The position numbers and the translations under genes were made by a program. DNA of 64,000 nt, taken from VBAS01 sp964444975 (lineage in GTDB: Bacteria > Bacteroidota > Bacteroidia > Chitinophagales > Chitinophagaceae). A model generated the notes under the pieces. That model saw only the letters and a list, made by a program, of their open reading frames with translations. It did not search any database and was not told the origin of the DNA. Location of the stretch: NCBI GenBank assembly GCA_964444975.1, contig CAYUJD010000005.1, forward strand, positions 1 to 64,000, in the 5' to 3' direction. The number at the start of each line of letters is the position of its first letter. Positions within the stretch are counted from its first letter, which is position 1. Positions 52,022-60,945 of this stretch are shown one piece after another.

Positions 52022-53332
52022 GTGCTGCTGCTTATCCGCGGTTTCATTTACCGGCTCACTTTTACAGCCATTAATTTTTTGGTCAGCCTGCTGATTGCAA
52101 AACTGGCCGGCGCAGGTCAGTTTGGCTCCCTGTCCTTGATGATTGTAAATGCGGCCGCATTTCATATCCTCACCGGCCTGGGCACCGATGCAGCCATCGT
52201 GTGGCATGGGCTGTCGGAAAAAAAATTCAACCATAACAAAGTTTTCAGTTTTACCATCGGTTCAGCTGCTCTTCAACTGTTAATTTTCATTGCAGTTGCA
52301 GGATTGTTTTTTTATATCACCGGCAGATGCCTGTTGAGCGGAAACAAAAACGCGGATATTTTTTTTGCCGAGCTCATATTTTTCACCGGGCTTGTTCTCA
52401 CTGATAAATTCATTTCGCTTTATTATTCGCAGCAACTGGCCGCTTTGTGCAATAAGCTGCTGGCTGCTGCATCACTCGTGTTGTTTGCTGTACTGGTAGC
52501 TGGTTGGTTGGGAAGTTTAATTCCGGTAAACAACAACCCGGTGTGGGTATTCAGCCTTTTTGTTTTTATCCCGGCGCTGCTGCTGTTGATTTATTACCTG
52601 GTGAAATACCATCCTGTTCCGGCTAGGTTTTCCGGGGAAGAATTACAATCCTTTCTTTCTTTTTCTTTCATTGTTTTCATTACCAACCTGGTTCAGTTTG
52701 TTGCTTACCGTGCCGATTACTGGTTCATTGATGTTTTGCATACTAAAAAGGATGTCGGCATTTATGCACAGGCTGCCCGCTTTGCACAACTGCTATGGAT
52801 TCTTCCGGGCATTGTGGCAGGCCTCGTCATACCGGCGCTTAAAAATGAAAAACAGAAACTTTCCAATGAAGATTTCGCCGGCCTGTGCCGCATGGTATTT
52901 TTCATTCATTTGGTTTTCGCTGCAGTTGCAGTGGCCGCCGCTTATCTTATTTATTCATTCATTCTCCCGCAGGAATATTTCAGCGGCTTCAGCGCATTGC
53001 TTATTATGCTTCCGGGCTATATCTTTTTTACCCTTACCGCTATGATTGCAGCATGGTTTTCGGCCAACCGTCTTTTAAAAATTAATCTTTCAGGTTCTTT
53101 TATTTGTTGTGCTGTTATTCTGCTGCTCGACTGGTTGCTTATACCGGCATTAAGCTATAAAGGCGCCGCCATCGCCAACCTTGTATCTTACAGCATCACA
53201 ACTTTTTTCTTCATCTTCATGGCTTCAAAATCTGCACATGCAGGCCTGAAAGATTTTTTCGTCATCCGGTTTGCCGATTTTAAATTATTTTCCAAAAAAG
53301 TTTTACTGCAGCAAAATGCAGCAGAAGCATGA
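52022..53332 (+). CDS. Wzx-like polysaccharide flippase
   Basis: 436 residues with about 12 predicted transmembrane helices of the MOP/polysaccharide biosynthesis family. The N-terminal pattern FTAINFLVSLLIAKLAGAGQFGSLSLM is typical of Wzx proteins. It moves lipid-linked oligosaccharides across the inner membrane. Start taken as GTG at 52022; no ATG is available that keeps the first helix. It overlaps the following glycosyltransferase by 4 bases. Confidence 0.85.
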   Translation: MLLLIRGFIYRLTFTAINFLVSLLIAKLAGAGQFGSLSLMIVNAAAFHILTGLGTDAAIVWHGLSEKKFNHNKVFSFTIGSAALQLLIFIAVAGLFFYITGRCLLSGNKNADIFFAELIFFTGLVLTDKFISLYYSQQLAALCNKLLAAASLVLFAVLVAGWLGSLIPVNNNPVWVFSLFVFIPALLLLIYYLVKYHPVPARFSGEELQSFLSFSFIVFITNLVQFVAYRADYWFIDVLHTKKDVGIYAQAARFAQLLWILPGIVAGLVIPALKNEKQKLSNEDFAGLCRMVFFIHLVFAAVAVAAAYLIYSFILPQEYFSGFSALLIMLPGYIFFTLTAMIAAWFSANRLLKINLSGSFICCAVILLLDWLLIPALSYKGAAIANLVSYSITTFFFIFMASKSAHAGLKDFFVIRFADFKLFSKKVLLQQNAAEA

Positions 53333-54480
53333 AACACATTCTTTACCTGCCGGGCTGGTTTCCTAACCGGAAAGATTCTTTTTCCGGAGACTTTATTCTG
53401 CGCCATGCGCAGGCTGCTTCGCTTTACAACCGCATCACCGTTTTTTTTACAGCGCCGGATAAAGACCTGAAAAAACCGGAAATAATAGCGCAGGCAATCA
53501 ATGAAAATTTTCTTACCGTAATTTATTACTACCCGGCAGGCAACCGCCTTTTAAAAACTGCATTCAACGGCATCCGCAGGTTTAATGCCTTAAGAAAAAT
53601 GTACCAGGTTCACTTTGGTAAAAAGCCACCCGACCTTGCGCATGTTCATGTGGCATGGCCTGCGGGTTTGTTTGCCCTGTACCTGAAAAAAAGACGGGGG
53701 CTGAAATATGTTTTAACCGAACATGAAACTATCTACATGCCGGGTCACGATAACTACCGTATTCAATCTGCTTTCGAAAAAAAAATGCTCCCGGTTATTT
53801 TCAGGCAGGCAGCAAAAGTGCATACCGTTTCCCACAGTCTTGGCGAAGCTTTGATAAAATTGAAATTGCTGAAACAAATGCCTGAAATTATACCCAATGT
53901 TGTGGATACGCATTTGTTCAGCTTTCATGAAAAACCCGTTGGCAATTCATTCCGCTTTATTCATGTATCGGGTCTCACCCGGCAAAAAAACCCGGAAGGC
54001 ATGCTGCAGGCATTGGCTGAAGTAAAAAAACTGCGTAATGATTTTACACTTACCATTATCGGCCCGGCCAATGAAAAAATAAAAGGCCTTGCAAAAAAAC
54101 TTTCGCTGGATGACAACATCATTTTTACCGGTGAATTACCTTATGAAGAAGTAGCAAAGAGGGTAAGCCAAAGCGATGCCATGATTCATTTCACCCGCTA
54201 CGAAACTTTTGGATGCGTGGTGGCCGAATCACTCTGCTGCGGGGTGCCGGTCATCATCAGCAATCTTGCTGTGACCCGTGAACTTGTGCGTGATAGCGTG
54301 AACGGATTGCTTGTGGAAGAAAACAATGTCAACGAGCTGGCCGAAAAGATTCTTTACTTTATGAACAGAAATTTGAAAATAAATCCCCGGCAGGTGGCAG
54401 AAGACAGCAGGAAAAAATTCAACTATGAAAGGGTGGGCAAGTTGCTGGATGAATTTTATAACAAATCGCTCAGCCTTTAA
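53329..54480 (+). CDS. Glycosyltransferase family 4 protein
   Basis: 383 residues of the GT-B fold. The N-terminal ILYLPGWFPNRKDSFSGDFILRHAQA, the acceptor-side HVHVAWPAGLFALYL, and the C-terminal RFIHVSGLTRQKNPEGML and RYETFGCVVAESLCCGVPVI (E-x7-E motif) fit GT4 enzymes. It transfers a sugar in envelope polysaccharide synthesis; donor unknown. ATGA overlap with the flippase. Its 3' end overlaps the convergent acyl-CoA-binding gene by 11 bases. Confidence 0.93.
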   Translation: MKHILYLPGWFPNRKDSFSGDFILRHAQAASLYNRITVFFTAPDKDLKKPEIIAQAINENFLTVIYYYPAGNRLLKTAFNGIRRFNALRKMYQVHFGKKPPDLAHVHVAWPAGLFALYLKKRRGLKYVLTEHETIYMPGHDNYRIQSAFEKKMLPVIFRQAAKVHTVSHSLGEALIKLKLLKQMPEIIPNVVDTHLFSFHEKPVGNSFRFIHVSGLTRQKNPEGMLQALAEVKKLRNDFTLTIIGPANEKIKGLAKKLSLDDNIIFTGELPYEEVAKRVSQSDAMIHFTRYETFGCVVAESLCCGVPVIISNLAVTRELVRDSVNGLLVEENNVNELAEKILYFMNRNLKINPRQVAEDSRKKFNYERVGKLLDEFYNKSLSL

Positions 54481-54727
54481 GCTTATTTACCAGCTCAATA
54501 TATTCCTGCATGGCGGCCTCCCTCGGTTTTCCTTTCAAGGCCGACCACGCATCATGCTTGGCTTTATTTACAAAATCAAAAGGATTGGCCGGCGGTTCAG
54601 TGTTCACATCGCCGCTGGTGACCTGCTTGTACAATGAATAAAGCTGAAGCAGTATTTCATTCGAAGGTTTTTCGTTCAGTGTTTTACTGTCGGCCACTGC
54701 CTTTTCAAACATTGCTGTCAGTTCCAT
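54470..54727 (-). CDS. Acyl-CoA-binding protein (ACBP)
   Basis: 85 residues, a single ACB domain: FEKAVADSKTLNEKPSNEILLQLYSLYKQVTSGDV, then KHDAWSALKGKPREAAMQEYIELV. The four-helix bundle ligands (LQLYSLYKQ, KHDAW, KxKE-like and Y residues) are kept. It binds long-chain acyl-CoA. ACBP is common in eukaryotes and patchy in bacteria but regular in Bacteroidota. Confidence 0.93.
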   Translation of the reverse strand: MELTAMFEKAVADSKTLNEKPSNEILLQLYSLYKQVTSGDVNTEPPANPFDFVNKAKHDAWSALKGKPREAAMQEYIELVNKLKG

Positions 54728-54851
54728 ACGTAAATATTTTCCCGAAAATTAGGATTTTGCCGGATGCGCACGTCATCCTTTTTTTGCAGCAATGAGAAAA
54801 TCAGCTTTTATAAATCTCAAAAAAACGAACTTTAACCTCAAATAGCTTGCA

Positions 54852-55307
54852 ATGAAAACAGTAAAGGATATTCTGAACAGCAAACCGGTTGCTTTCAATA
54901 CAGTTCACCCGGATGCGCTTGTTATTGATGCGCTGCAAATGCTGAACACTGTCAACCTCAGCTACCTGGTGGTGAAAAAGGATGATGATTTCAAAGGCGT
55001 TTTCTGCGAGAGGGATTACAGCCGCAAGGTGATTTTGAAAGGCCGCACAAGCGCCACTACCAAAGTGGCCGAAGTGATGACGGTTGATCTGCCAATGGTG
55101 AATACCGGCGACACCGTGGAGCATTGCATGAACCTGATGAACTCTCACCGGACACGGTATTTGCTGGCGTTTGAAAACAACCGCTTTGCCGGTGTCATCA
55201 CCATTCACGACCTGCTGCGCCAGGTGATAACAAGCAAAGAAGCTGTATTTGACCACACGCTGGCAGAAAAACTTCTCGATCATGAAGAGGGAATGAAAAT
55301 CTATTAA
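54852..55307 (+). CDS. Two-CBS-domain protein, paralogue
   Basis: 151 residues with two CBS motifs (about 6-60 and 75-125): CERDYSRKVILKG, VAEVMTVDLPMV, FAGVITIHDLL. It shares order, spacing and key blocks with the CBS protein at 3246-3677. It has no effector domain. A C-terminal charged tail (AEKLLDHEEGMKIY) is extra. The next gene follows after 20 bases. Confidence 0.88.
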   Translation: MKTVKDILNSKPVAFNTVHPDALVIDALQMLNTVNLSYLVVKKDDDFKGVFCERDYSRKVILKGRTSATTKVAEVMTVDLPMVNTGDTVEHCMNLMNSHRTRYLLAFENNRFAGVITIHDLLRQVITSKEAVFDHTLAEKLLDHEEGMKIY

Positions 55308-55327
55308 ACCCGGCTGAATCCATCTGC

Positions 55328-55705
55328 ATGTATGAGTTTTTGAATGTCTTCTTTTTCGTTTTTCATTCCGCCGTCACGTTGTTCAATTGCTTCGGCTGGA
55401 TATGGAAAAAAACCCGGCGCTGGAACCTGATTACGCTTTTCCTCACTGCATTTTCATGGTTTGTGCTGGGCATCTGGTTTGGCTGGGGCTATTGTGTGTG
55501 TACCGACTGGCATTGGGAGGTAAGGGAAAAACTGGGCATCTTCGACCAGTCGGTTTCTTACATTCATTTTTTGTTGCTGAAACTCACAGGCATCAATTTT
55601 AACCCCTCGCTGGTTGATAAAGTCACACTCATTGTATTTCTCGTTGCCGTTGTAATGAGTGTGGGTTTGAATGTGCGGGATTACCGCCGCAAAAAGGCAG
55701 AATAA
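55328..55705 (+). CDS. DUF2784 membrane protein
   Basis: 125 residues with three to four transmembrane segments and the DUF2784 features FHSAVTLFNCFGWIWKKTRRWN, WFGWGYCVCTDWHW and the final membrane segment. Function unknown. It starts 20 bases after the CBS gene. Confidence 0.85.
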   Translation: MYEFLNVFFFVFHSAVTLFNCFGWIWKKTRRWNLITLFLTAFSWFVLGIWFGWGYCVCTDWHWEVREKLGIFDQSVSYIHFLLLKLTGINFNPSLVDKVTLIVFLVAVVMSVGLNVRDYRRKKAE

Positions 55706-55709
55706 AATA

Positions 55710-55735
55710 CCCCGGAATACCCGGGGCTTGTTTTA
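55710..55735. terminator. Terminator between convergent DUF2784 and Lys-rich genes
   Basis: CCCCGG, loop aatac, CCGGGG, then a T-rich run on the plus strand. Confidence 0.75.
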
Positions 55736-55743
55736 TTCACATG

Positions 55744-55995
55744 TTACATCACCAGACCTTCGGCTGGTTCGGTTTCAGCTTTTTGCTTTTTCTTTTTTTT
55801 CTTTTTGTCCTTTTTTGCTTTGGCAAAAAGATCACCGGCAAGCAGCTTACCGGCCCGCTTGACAGCTGCCTTAAATCGTTTTTCACCCACACCGTTTTTT
55901 AAATCCCCAAAGGCTGCTTCAAGTCTTTCCTTGATTGAGTTTCTGAATTTCTTTTTCTGTTTTTTACCGCCTGCTACCGGGCTTGCGTTGTCCAT
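55744..55995 (-). CDS. Small Lys/Ala-rich basic protein
   Basis: 83 residues, strongly basic, with Lys-rich N- and C-terminal segments (GKKQKKKFRNSIKERL, KAKKDKKKKKKKQKAE) around a short helical core. It resembles Lys-rich histone-H1-like proteins of Bacteroidota, possibly DNA- or RNA-binding, but no domain is recognised. Start taken as the ATG at 55995 (MDNAS); a longer frame begins with TTG six bases earlier. Confidence 0.65.
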   Translation of the reverse strand: MDNASPVAGGKKQKKKFRNSIKERLEAAFGDLKNGVGEKRFKAAVKRAGKLLAGDLFAKAKKDKKKKKKKQKAETEPAEGLVM

Positions 55996-56074
55996 AACCA
56001 AAAATTTGAATCATTAAGATAAGAAATTCCTCTTTACAGCGGCAATGCCAGGCAAAGAATTTCCAGGCCGGCTT

Positions 56075-57268
56075 TTAAGTAAGTTTATTCAACCGGCTGT
56101 AAAAAAAGGAAACAAGCATGCAAACCCCGCCGGCGACAAACCAGAGCCATGTAAAACTTGTGTTTTGTGCCAACTGCGAACCTGTCATTGGCCCAAGCGT
56201 TTGTGCCGCCGACCAGGCCATCGTGTAAAGGGCGGCATATTGCCCCCGGTTTGCCTGCCGGGTTCTGCTTATCCAGAAACTGTTCAGAAACGGCATGGCC
56301 AGCATTTCGCCGGCGGTGACGGTAAAAATCATGCAAAATGCCAACCCGGGCCCAATGCCCGGTATATTCAGCATCAAAAACGAAATACTTACCAGCAACA
56401 CCCCCGTGGCTATGTATTGCAGGTTTTTCCTCCGGCCTTCAAGTTTGTAGATAAGGGCCATTTCAATTACTGCAATAATAATTCCGTTGGAAGCCAGCAG
56501 CAAGCCAATAAGCGGTTCAGAAAATTTCAATTCTGATTTAAAAAACACAGGCAGGTTGGTAAAAAGCTGGAAAAAACAACTGGCAAAAAGCATAGTAAGG
56601 ATGATAAACAGCAGGTAGGTTTTGTCGCGGTAAGCCGATGAAGCGGGTGATGATTCAGTGCTTTTAGTTTTCTCTTCTTTAAAATTCACCGGTTTTAAAA
56701 ACAGCCATATCATGATTGCCGCCATGATATTAGTGGCTCCATCTACCCAAAACAAAAGTTCGTAATTGATTTTTGCAAGCACTCCGCCCATGCCGCTGCC
56801 AACGGCCCAGCCAATATTGATGGCAAGCCGGTTCAAAGAATAAGAACGGGTGCGGTTTTCTTCTTTACTGTAAAACGCAATAGCCGTAGAGTTGGCCGGA
56901 CGGAATGCTTCATTTACAAAACTGAGCAGGTAAGTGAAAAGGCAAATAAGAGGATAGCTTTTCATGTTTCCCAATACAAAAAACAGGATGCCGCCTCCCG
57001 TGAGTGTAATAATCTGTACCGGGTAAAAACCGATTTTATCAGTAAGCCTGCCGCCAAAATAAGCCCCGCTGAAAGCGCCAAGACCAAACAGCCCGAATAC
57101 AAAACCCGCCTGCCCCACCGAATAACCCATGCTTGTAAGGTAAAGTGTCATGAAGGGTACCACCATCGTACCGCTGCGATTGATGAGCATGACCAGCGTA
57201 AGCAGCCATGTGGAGCGGGACAAACCGGAGTAAGCATTTCGGTAAGCGGAAAAAACAGGTGCAAGCAT
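56075..57268 (-). CDS. MFS transporter
   Basis: 397 residues, 12 transmembrane helices in two six-helix halves with a central charged loop (about 195-215, KEEKTKSTESSP). The motif GAYFGGRLTDKIGFYPV after TM2 is the MFS A-motif. N-terminal STWLLTLVMLINRSGTMVVPF. Likely a drug or metabolite exporter; the substrate is not readable. A perfect palindrome in the divergent promoter region may be its operator. Confidence 0.9.
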   Translation of the reverse strand: MLAPVFSAYRNAYSGLSRSTWLLTLVMLINRSGTMVVPFMTLYLTSMGYSVGQAGFVFGLFGLGAFSGAYFGGRLTDKIGFYPVQIITLTGGGILFFVLGNMKSYPLICLFTYLLSFVNEAFRPANSTAIAFYSKEENRTRSYSLNRLAINIGWAVGSGMGGVLAKINYELLFWVDGATNIMAAIMIWLFLKPVNFKEEKTKSTESSPASSAYRDKTYLLFIILTMLFASCFFQLFTNLPVFFKSELKFSEPLIGLLLASNGIIIAVIEMALIYKLEGRRKNLQYIATGVLLVSISFLMLNIPGIGPGLAFCMIFTVTAGEMLAMPFLNSFWISRTRQANRGQYAALYTMAWSAAQTLGPMTGSQLAQNTSFTWLWFVAGGVCMLVSFFYSRLNKLT

Positions 57269-57301
57269 AGCAGGTAAGCAAAAATACCGTTTGTATAATT
57301 T

Positions 57302-57315
57302 TTGACAATTGTCAA
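57302..57315. promoter_or_regulatory. Palindromic operator candidate between divergent genes
   Basis: TTGACAATTGTCAA is a perfect 14-base palindrome located 33 bases upstream of the MFS start and about 60 bases upstream of the cytochrome-type gene. Symmetric sites of this kind are typical of MarR/TetR-type regulators; no such regulator is encoded nearby. Confidence 0.5.
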
Positions 57316-57374
57316 CCGCCGTTTCTACATTGAAAATGGTTTTTTATTATTTTTAAAAAACTAAAACCAAACGA

Positions 57375-57734
57375 ATGAAACGTTTTTTTGCCCTGGCCGC
57401 CATTGCGGCCGCATCGCTTGTGCTTGCTTATTGCTCTTCAGCAAAAAAAGCCGCCAAAGCAAAACAGGAAGAACCCAAATCTACTTTTGCCGCCAACCTC
57501 TCTACTGTGATACAGACCAGTTGTTCGCCCTGTCATATACCTTCAAAAGGCGGTAATAAAAAAGCGTACGATGTATTTGCCAATGTAAAAACCGATATTG
57601 ATGAAATGATACGGCGCATCGAACTGAACCCGACCGACAAGGGATTTATGCCATTTAGAAAAACAGAAAAACTACCGGCTGATGTGGTAGCTGTTTTCAA
57701 AAAATGGAAAGAAGATGGCATGCTGGAGAATTAA
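57375..57734 (+). CDS. Cytochrome c-type lipoprotein
   Basis: 119 residues. The signal peptide ends LVLAYC (lipobox Cys20). One c-type heme site CSPCH (Cys50, Cys53, His54) is present with a possible axial Met92 in GFMPFRKTEKL. Single-heme lipoproteins of this size serve as periplasmic electron carriers. It is followed by an intrinsic terminator and then corA. Confidence 0.88.
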   Translation: MKRFFALAAIAAASLVLAYCSSAKKAAKAKQEEPKSTFAANLSTVIQTSCSPCHIPSKGGNKKAYDVFANVKTDIDEMIRRIELNPTDKGFMPFRKTEKLPADVVAVFKKWKEDGMLEN

Positions 57735-57760
57735 ACAACCTGCCGGTTACTGATGATATT

Positions 57761-57791
57761 AAAAGGAGTTTCGCAGGAAGCTCCTTTTTTA
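57761..57791 (+). terminator. Terminator after the cytochrome-type gene
   Basis: AAAAGGAG, 12-base loop with a small internal TC/GA pairing, CTCCTTTT and T-run. Confidence 0.75.
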
Positions 57792-57821
57792 TTAACTTTC
57801 TTAAGCAAATCAAAAACTACC

Positions 57822-58799
57822 ATGAACGAAGTAGTAAACTGCGCTGCCTATGCCGAGGGCCGGCGGGTGACTGATGTGGCATTGCCAGACGTACACACCG
57901 TGCTGAAGCAGGAAGACCAGTTTGTATGGATTGGCCTGCACGAACCTTCGGAGGAAGTGCTGGCGCAGGTACAGGAAGAATTTGAATTGCACGAGCTGGC
58001 TGTTGAAGATGCACACAATGCCCATCAGCGGCCGAAAATTGAAATGTACGGCGACACGCTTTTTATCGTGATGCGCACTGCCCGGGCTAATCATATGCAG
58101 CACCATATCGAGTTTGGCGAAACTCATTTTTTTGTTGGAAAAAATTTTATTGTCACTGTCCGCCATGGCTCCTCAGCTTCGTATGCACCCGTCAGGGAAC
58201 GCTGTGAAAGCACTCCGCACCTGCTGAAAAAAGGCCAGGGCTTTGCCCTTTATGCCGTGATGGATTTTATTGTTGACCAGTATTTCCCCGTGGTGCATAT
58301 GCTGGAGATGGACCTGGAAGCAATAGAAGAAAAAGTGTTTAAAGAAAAACCCAGCCGCAATACAACCGAACAGATCTACAACCTGAAACGGGAGCTGCTG
58401 GATGTGAAGCGTGCCGTTTCGCCGCTGATTGACATCTGTAACCGGCTGGTGCGCTTCGATTACAAAAATATTTCAGAAGAAACACAGCCCTACTTCCGCG
58501 ACGTGTATGACCATGTAATCCGGATAAATGAAATGGTGGAAAATACAAGGGAGCTGCTCAACACAGCGCTGGAAGCAAACTTCTCGCTCATTTCCATTTC
58601 GCAAAGCGATGTTTCAAAAAAATTTGCCGGCTGGGCAGCCATCATTGCGGTACCCACTATGGTTGCCGGTTTTTATGGAATGAATTTTGAATTCATGCCC
58701 GAGCTTCGCTGGCATTACGGCTATTTCTTTATCATCGGCATCACCATCCTGGTTTGTATTACACTTTATTACTTATTCCGCCGTTCCGGCTGGTTGTAA
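57822..58799 (+). CDS. corA: CorA-family divalent metal transporter
   Basis: 325 residues. Cytoplasmic alpha/beta N-terminal domain (WIGLHEPSEEVLAQVQEEFELHELAVEDA), a long stalk helix (RNTTEQIYNLKRELLDVKRAV), and two C-terminal membrane helices with the pore signature YGMNF. Imports Mg2+ and possibly Co2+/Ni2+. I chose the ATG at 57822 (MNEVVN); the open frame reaches back through the terminator to 57753. Confidence 0.95.
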   Translation: MNEVVNCAAYAEGRRVTDVALPDVHTVLKQEDQFVWIGLHEPSEEVLAQVQEEFELHELAVEDAHNAHQRPKIEMYGDTLFIVMRTARANHMQHHIEFGETHFFVGKNFIVTVRHGSSASYAPVRERCESTPHLLKKGQGFALYAVMDFIVDQYFPVVHMLEMDLEAIEEKVFKEKPSRNTTEQIYNLKRELLDVKRAVSPLIDICNRLVRFDYKNISEETQPYFRDVYDHVIRINEMVENTRELLNTALEANFSLISISQSDVSKKFAGWAAIIAVPTMVAGFYGMNFEFMPELRWHYGYFFIIGITILVCITLYYLFRRSGWL

Positions 58800-58872
58800 T
58801 TTTATTAGCGCTATTGATATTTATCAGGTGAAATGACGATTAAGCTTTTTACATTGTTCCAAAATTTTTTAG

Positions 58873-59334
58873 ATGAAACCAGGAATTACAATTTTTGGAG
58901 CTGTATTAATTTTTTTGATCGCCTGCAACCAGCAGAAAACCGGTACGCAGGAACACCAGCACAATAAGGATACGGCTGAGGCAAAAGCGGAAGAAGCACG
59001 TCATGAAACTACCCTGGTGCTTAACGAAGGGAAAAAATGGAAGCTCGATGAAGCCACCCGCCAGAACATGCATGCCCTGCACCGCCTGGTGGAAACATTC
59101 CGGCAAGAACCGGATTTGGATTATGTACAGCTTGCTGCCCGCCTACAGGCAAGCGCTGACAAGCTGGTGAGTGAATGTAAAATGAGCGGCAAAGATCACG
59201 ACATGCTGCACCGCTGGCTTGAAAAATACTTTTCCGTCTTACGGGAATTGAAATCAGCCGATACAAAAACACAGCTGGCTGCCTGGCAAGCCATACAGAA
59301 ACAGGTAAGATTGTTTGATGAATATTTTGAATAG
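58873..59334 (+). CDS. Helical lipoprotein of unknown function
   Basis: 153 residues. The signal peptide ends FLIAC (lipobox Cys18). A His-rich stretch (EHQHNKD) and a charged linker precede an amphipathic helical domain (about 65-150) with HALHRLVE and MLHRWLEKYFSVL. His-rich N-termini of this kind can bind metal, which would suit the corA neighbour, but that is speculation. No family recognised. Confidence 0.7.
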   Translation: MKPGITIFGAVLIFLIACNQQKTGTQEHQHNKDTAEAKAEEARHETTLVLNEGKKWKLDEATRQNMHALHRLVETFRQEPDLDYVQLAARLQASADKLVSECKMSGKDHDMLHRWLEKYFSVLRELKSADTKTQLAAWQAIQKQVRLFDEYFE

Positions 59335-59417
59335 CCTGTATTAAAAATTTTTCGGGTTATAATCGCCCTATCTCACCCGTTGCAGCCATATTTATCACTA
59401 TTATACCAGTGCCTGAA

Positions 59418-59447
59418 ACAAACCGGAAGCCGGGTTTGTATTTTTTT
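59418..59447 (+). terminator. Terminator in the 59335-59649 gap
   Basis: ACAAACCGG, loop aag, CCGGGTTTGT and a run of T. It serves the lipoprotein gene. The rest of the 315-base gap up to the sigma factor gene is AT-rich with no recognised feature. Confidence 0.65.
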
Positions 59448-59649
59448 AAAACCGTTATTGTCTTCCAGGTTTTTGAGGTTTTGAGCCGGCAGGCCGGAGA
59501 AAATAAATATAGCCGGCGTCATGATAATTAGCCGGAAAGTTTTTTTCACTGTAATAAATGCTGCACAAGAATTTATCCTTGCGATAATTGTGCTGCCGGC
59601 ACAGGAAATTTATCAGCGGTGAAAAATGAACCCGGGAAACCGGAAAATT

Positions 59650-60519
59650 TTAAGCAGCGAGGTAACAACGCAAAATTTCGGGGTTGCCTTTTGCCCTGAG
59701 CTTTTCAAGGGCTTTATCCTTTATCTGGCGAACTCTTTCAGTAGTCAGGTACATCCTGGCAGCAATATCATCCAGGCTCATGGGATGGATAAGCCCGATG
59801 CCGAAAAAGTTGCACAGCACCTCTCTTTCCCGGTCGGATAAGACGGCAAGCAAGCGGTTCAATTCAGTTTTCAACGAAGCGCTGTGATAGAGTTCTGTTA
59901 CTGTTTCATCTTTGTCGGTGTTCTCCAGTATATCGAGCAGGCAACCGGCATCATCATCATCGCCCAGCGGGGTTTCAAGGCTCAGGTGTTGGTTTTTATA
60001 TTGCAGACTGCGGAAAATTTCTTCGGGATTGATGTCAGTTGCTTCCGCCAGTTCTTCATCGGATGGCGTTCGTTCAAGCTGCTGCTCCAGCGTACAATAA
60101 GCCTTGTAAATTCGGCCGCCGAGCTGAAGTTTATTAAAGGGAAGCTTGATGATGCGTGCATAATCGGCAAGGGCCTTTATGATACTCTGGCGGATATACC
60201 ACACGGCAAAAGAAATAAACCGGAAGCCACGGGTGGGGTCAAAGCGGCTGGCGGCTTCAATCAGCCCGATATTCCCCTCGTTAATCAGGTCGTGCAGCGG
60301 AAGACCCTGCCCCTGGTATTTTTTTGCCACCGAAACCACAAACCGCAGGTTGGCTTTGGTGAGGCGGTCAAGCGCTGCTTTTTCCCCTTTCTTGATACGC
60401 TCAGCCAGCTGCACTTCTTCATTGGGAGTAATAAGCGCTAGCTTATCTATCTCCCTGAAATATTTGTCGAGGCAAACGTCGCGGCCGGTAATAGACGATG
60501 TAATCTTTAACTGTCGCAT
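59650..60519 (-). CDS. RpoD-type sigma factor, divergent paralogue
   Basis: 289 residues starting MRQLKITSSITGRD, the N-terminus usual for the short Bacteroidota primary sigma factor. Regions 1.2 (LDKYFREIDKLALITPNEEVQLAERI), 2 (LRFVVSVAKKYQGQGLPLHDLINEGNIGLIEAASRFD and FRFISFAVWYIRQSI), 3 and 4 (LSDREREVLCNFFGIG, TTERVRQIKDKALEKLR) are complete. Compared with the usual Bacteroidota RpoD, the 2.4 and 3.0 segments differ (FAVWYIRQSIIKALADYARIIKLPF), so I read it as a secondary paralogue. The start is fixed by the N-terminal MRQLK; a longer frame to 60642 has no family support. Confidence 0.9.
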   Translation of the reverse strand: MRQLKITSSITGRDVCLDKYFREIDKLALITPNEEVQLAERIKKGEKAALDRLTKANLRFVVSVAKKYQGQGLPLHDLINEGNIGLIEAASRFDPTRGFRFISFAVWYIRQSIIKALADYARIIKLPFNKLQLGGRIYKAYCTLEQQLERTPSDEELAEATDINPEEIFRSLQYKNQHLSLETPLGDDDDAGCLLDILENTDKDETVTELYHSASLKTELNRLLAVLSDREREVLCNFFGIGLIHPMSLDDIAARMYLTTERVRQIKDKALEKLRAKGNPEILRCYLAA

Positions 60520-60945
60520 AGGCTCTGGTTTTAAGATTATATAGGGACGGATATGCGAAAGAACGAAACAGGTTACCGGCAAAAAATCGAAAAAGAAATT
60601 GATTAACAGTAAATCTAAGCAAAATGGTTTGTAGTTGCACATCTACAGAAAACTTAGTGTGGGTAATGCAGGGAAATGCTGAGCCCCGGCTCAGGGAAAA
60701 CAGTAAGCAGGTAAATGCACCGGTTAAAAATCAGCATACCCGGCCGGGCATAAAAATGAAATTTCAATAGATGAAGCATTGTGCTGGTATTCAGGCAATG
60801 TAGCAAATGATTCCAGTATGGATCGGCGCCGATGCTTCACAAGGTACATTTTGGCGATATTTAACTGTTTGAATATTTAATCGGGAAAAACTGAAATGTT
60901 TATTACTATTACCCCGTCGGACAATTTTCTGCATGATAGTTAGCT
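60520..60945. other. 426-base gap with palindromes, no gene seen
   Basis: Contains a 12-base palindrome ATCGGCGCCGAT at 60822-60833, a 10-base palindrome CCCGGCCGGG at 60739-60748, and TGAAGCAT/ATGCTTCA as an inverted pair (60772-60779, 60832-60839). It must include the promoter of the sigma gene. No coding sequence is convincing. Confidence 0.4.

Noticed and set aside
60520..60642. 41-residue extension of the sigma factor
   Set aside because: Bacteroidota RpoD proteins begin MRQLK; the extension is hydrophobic and unrelated.
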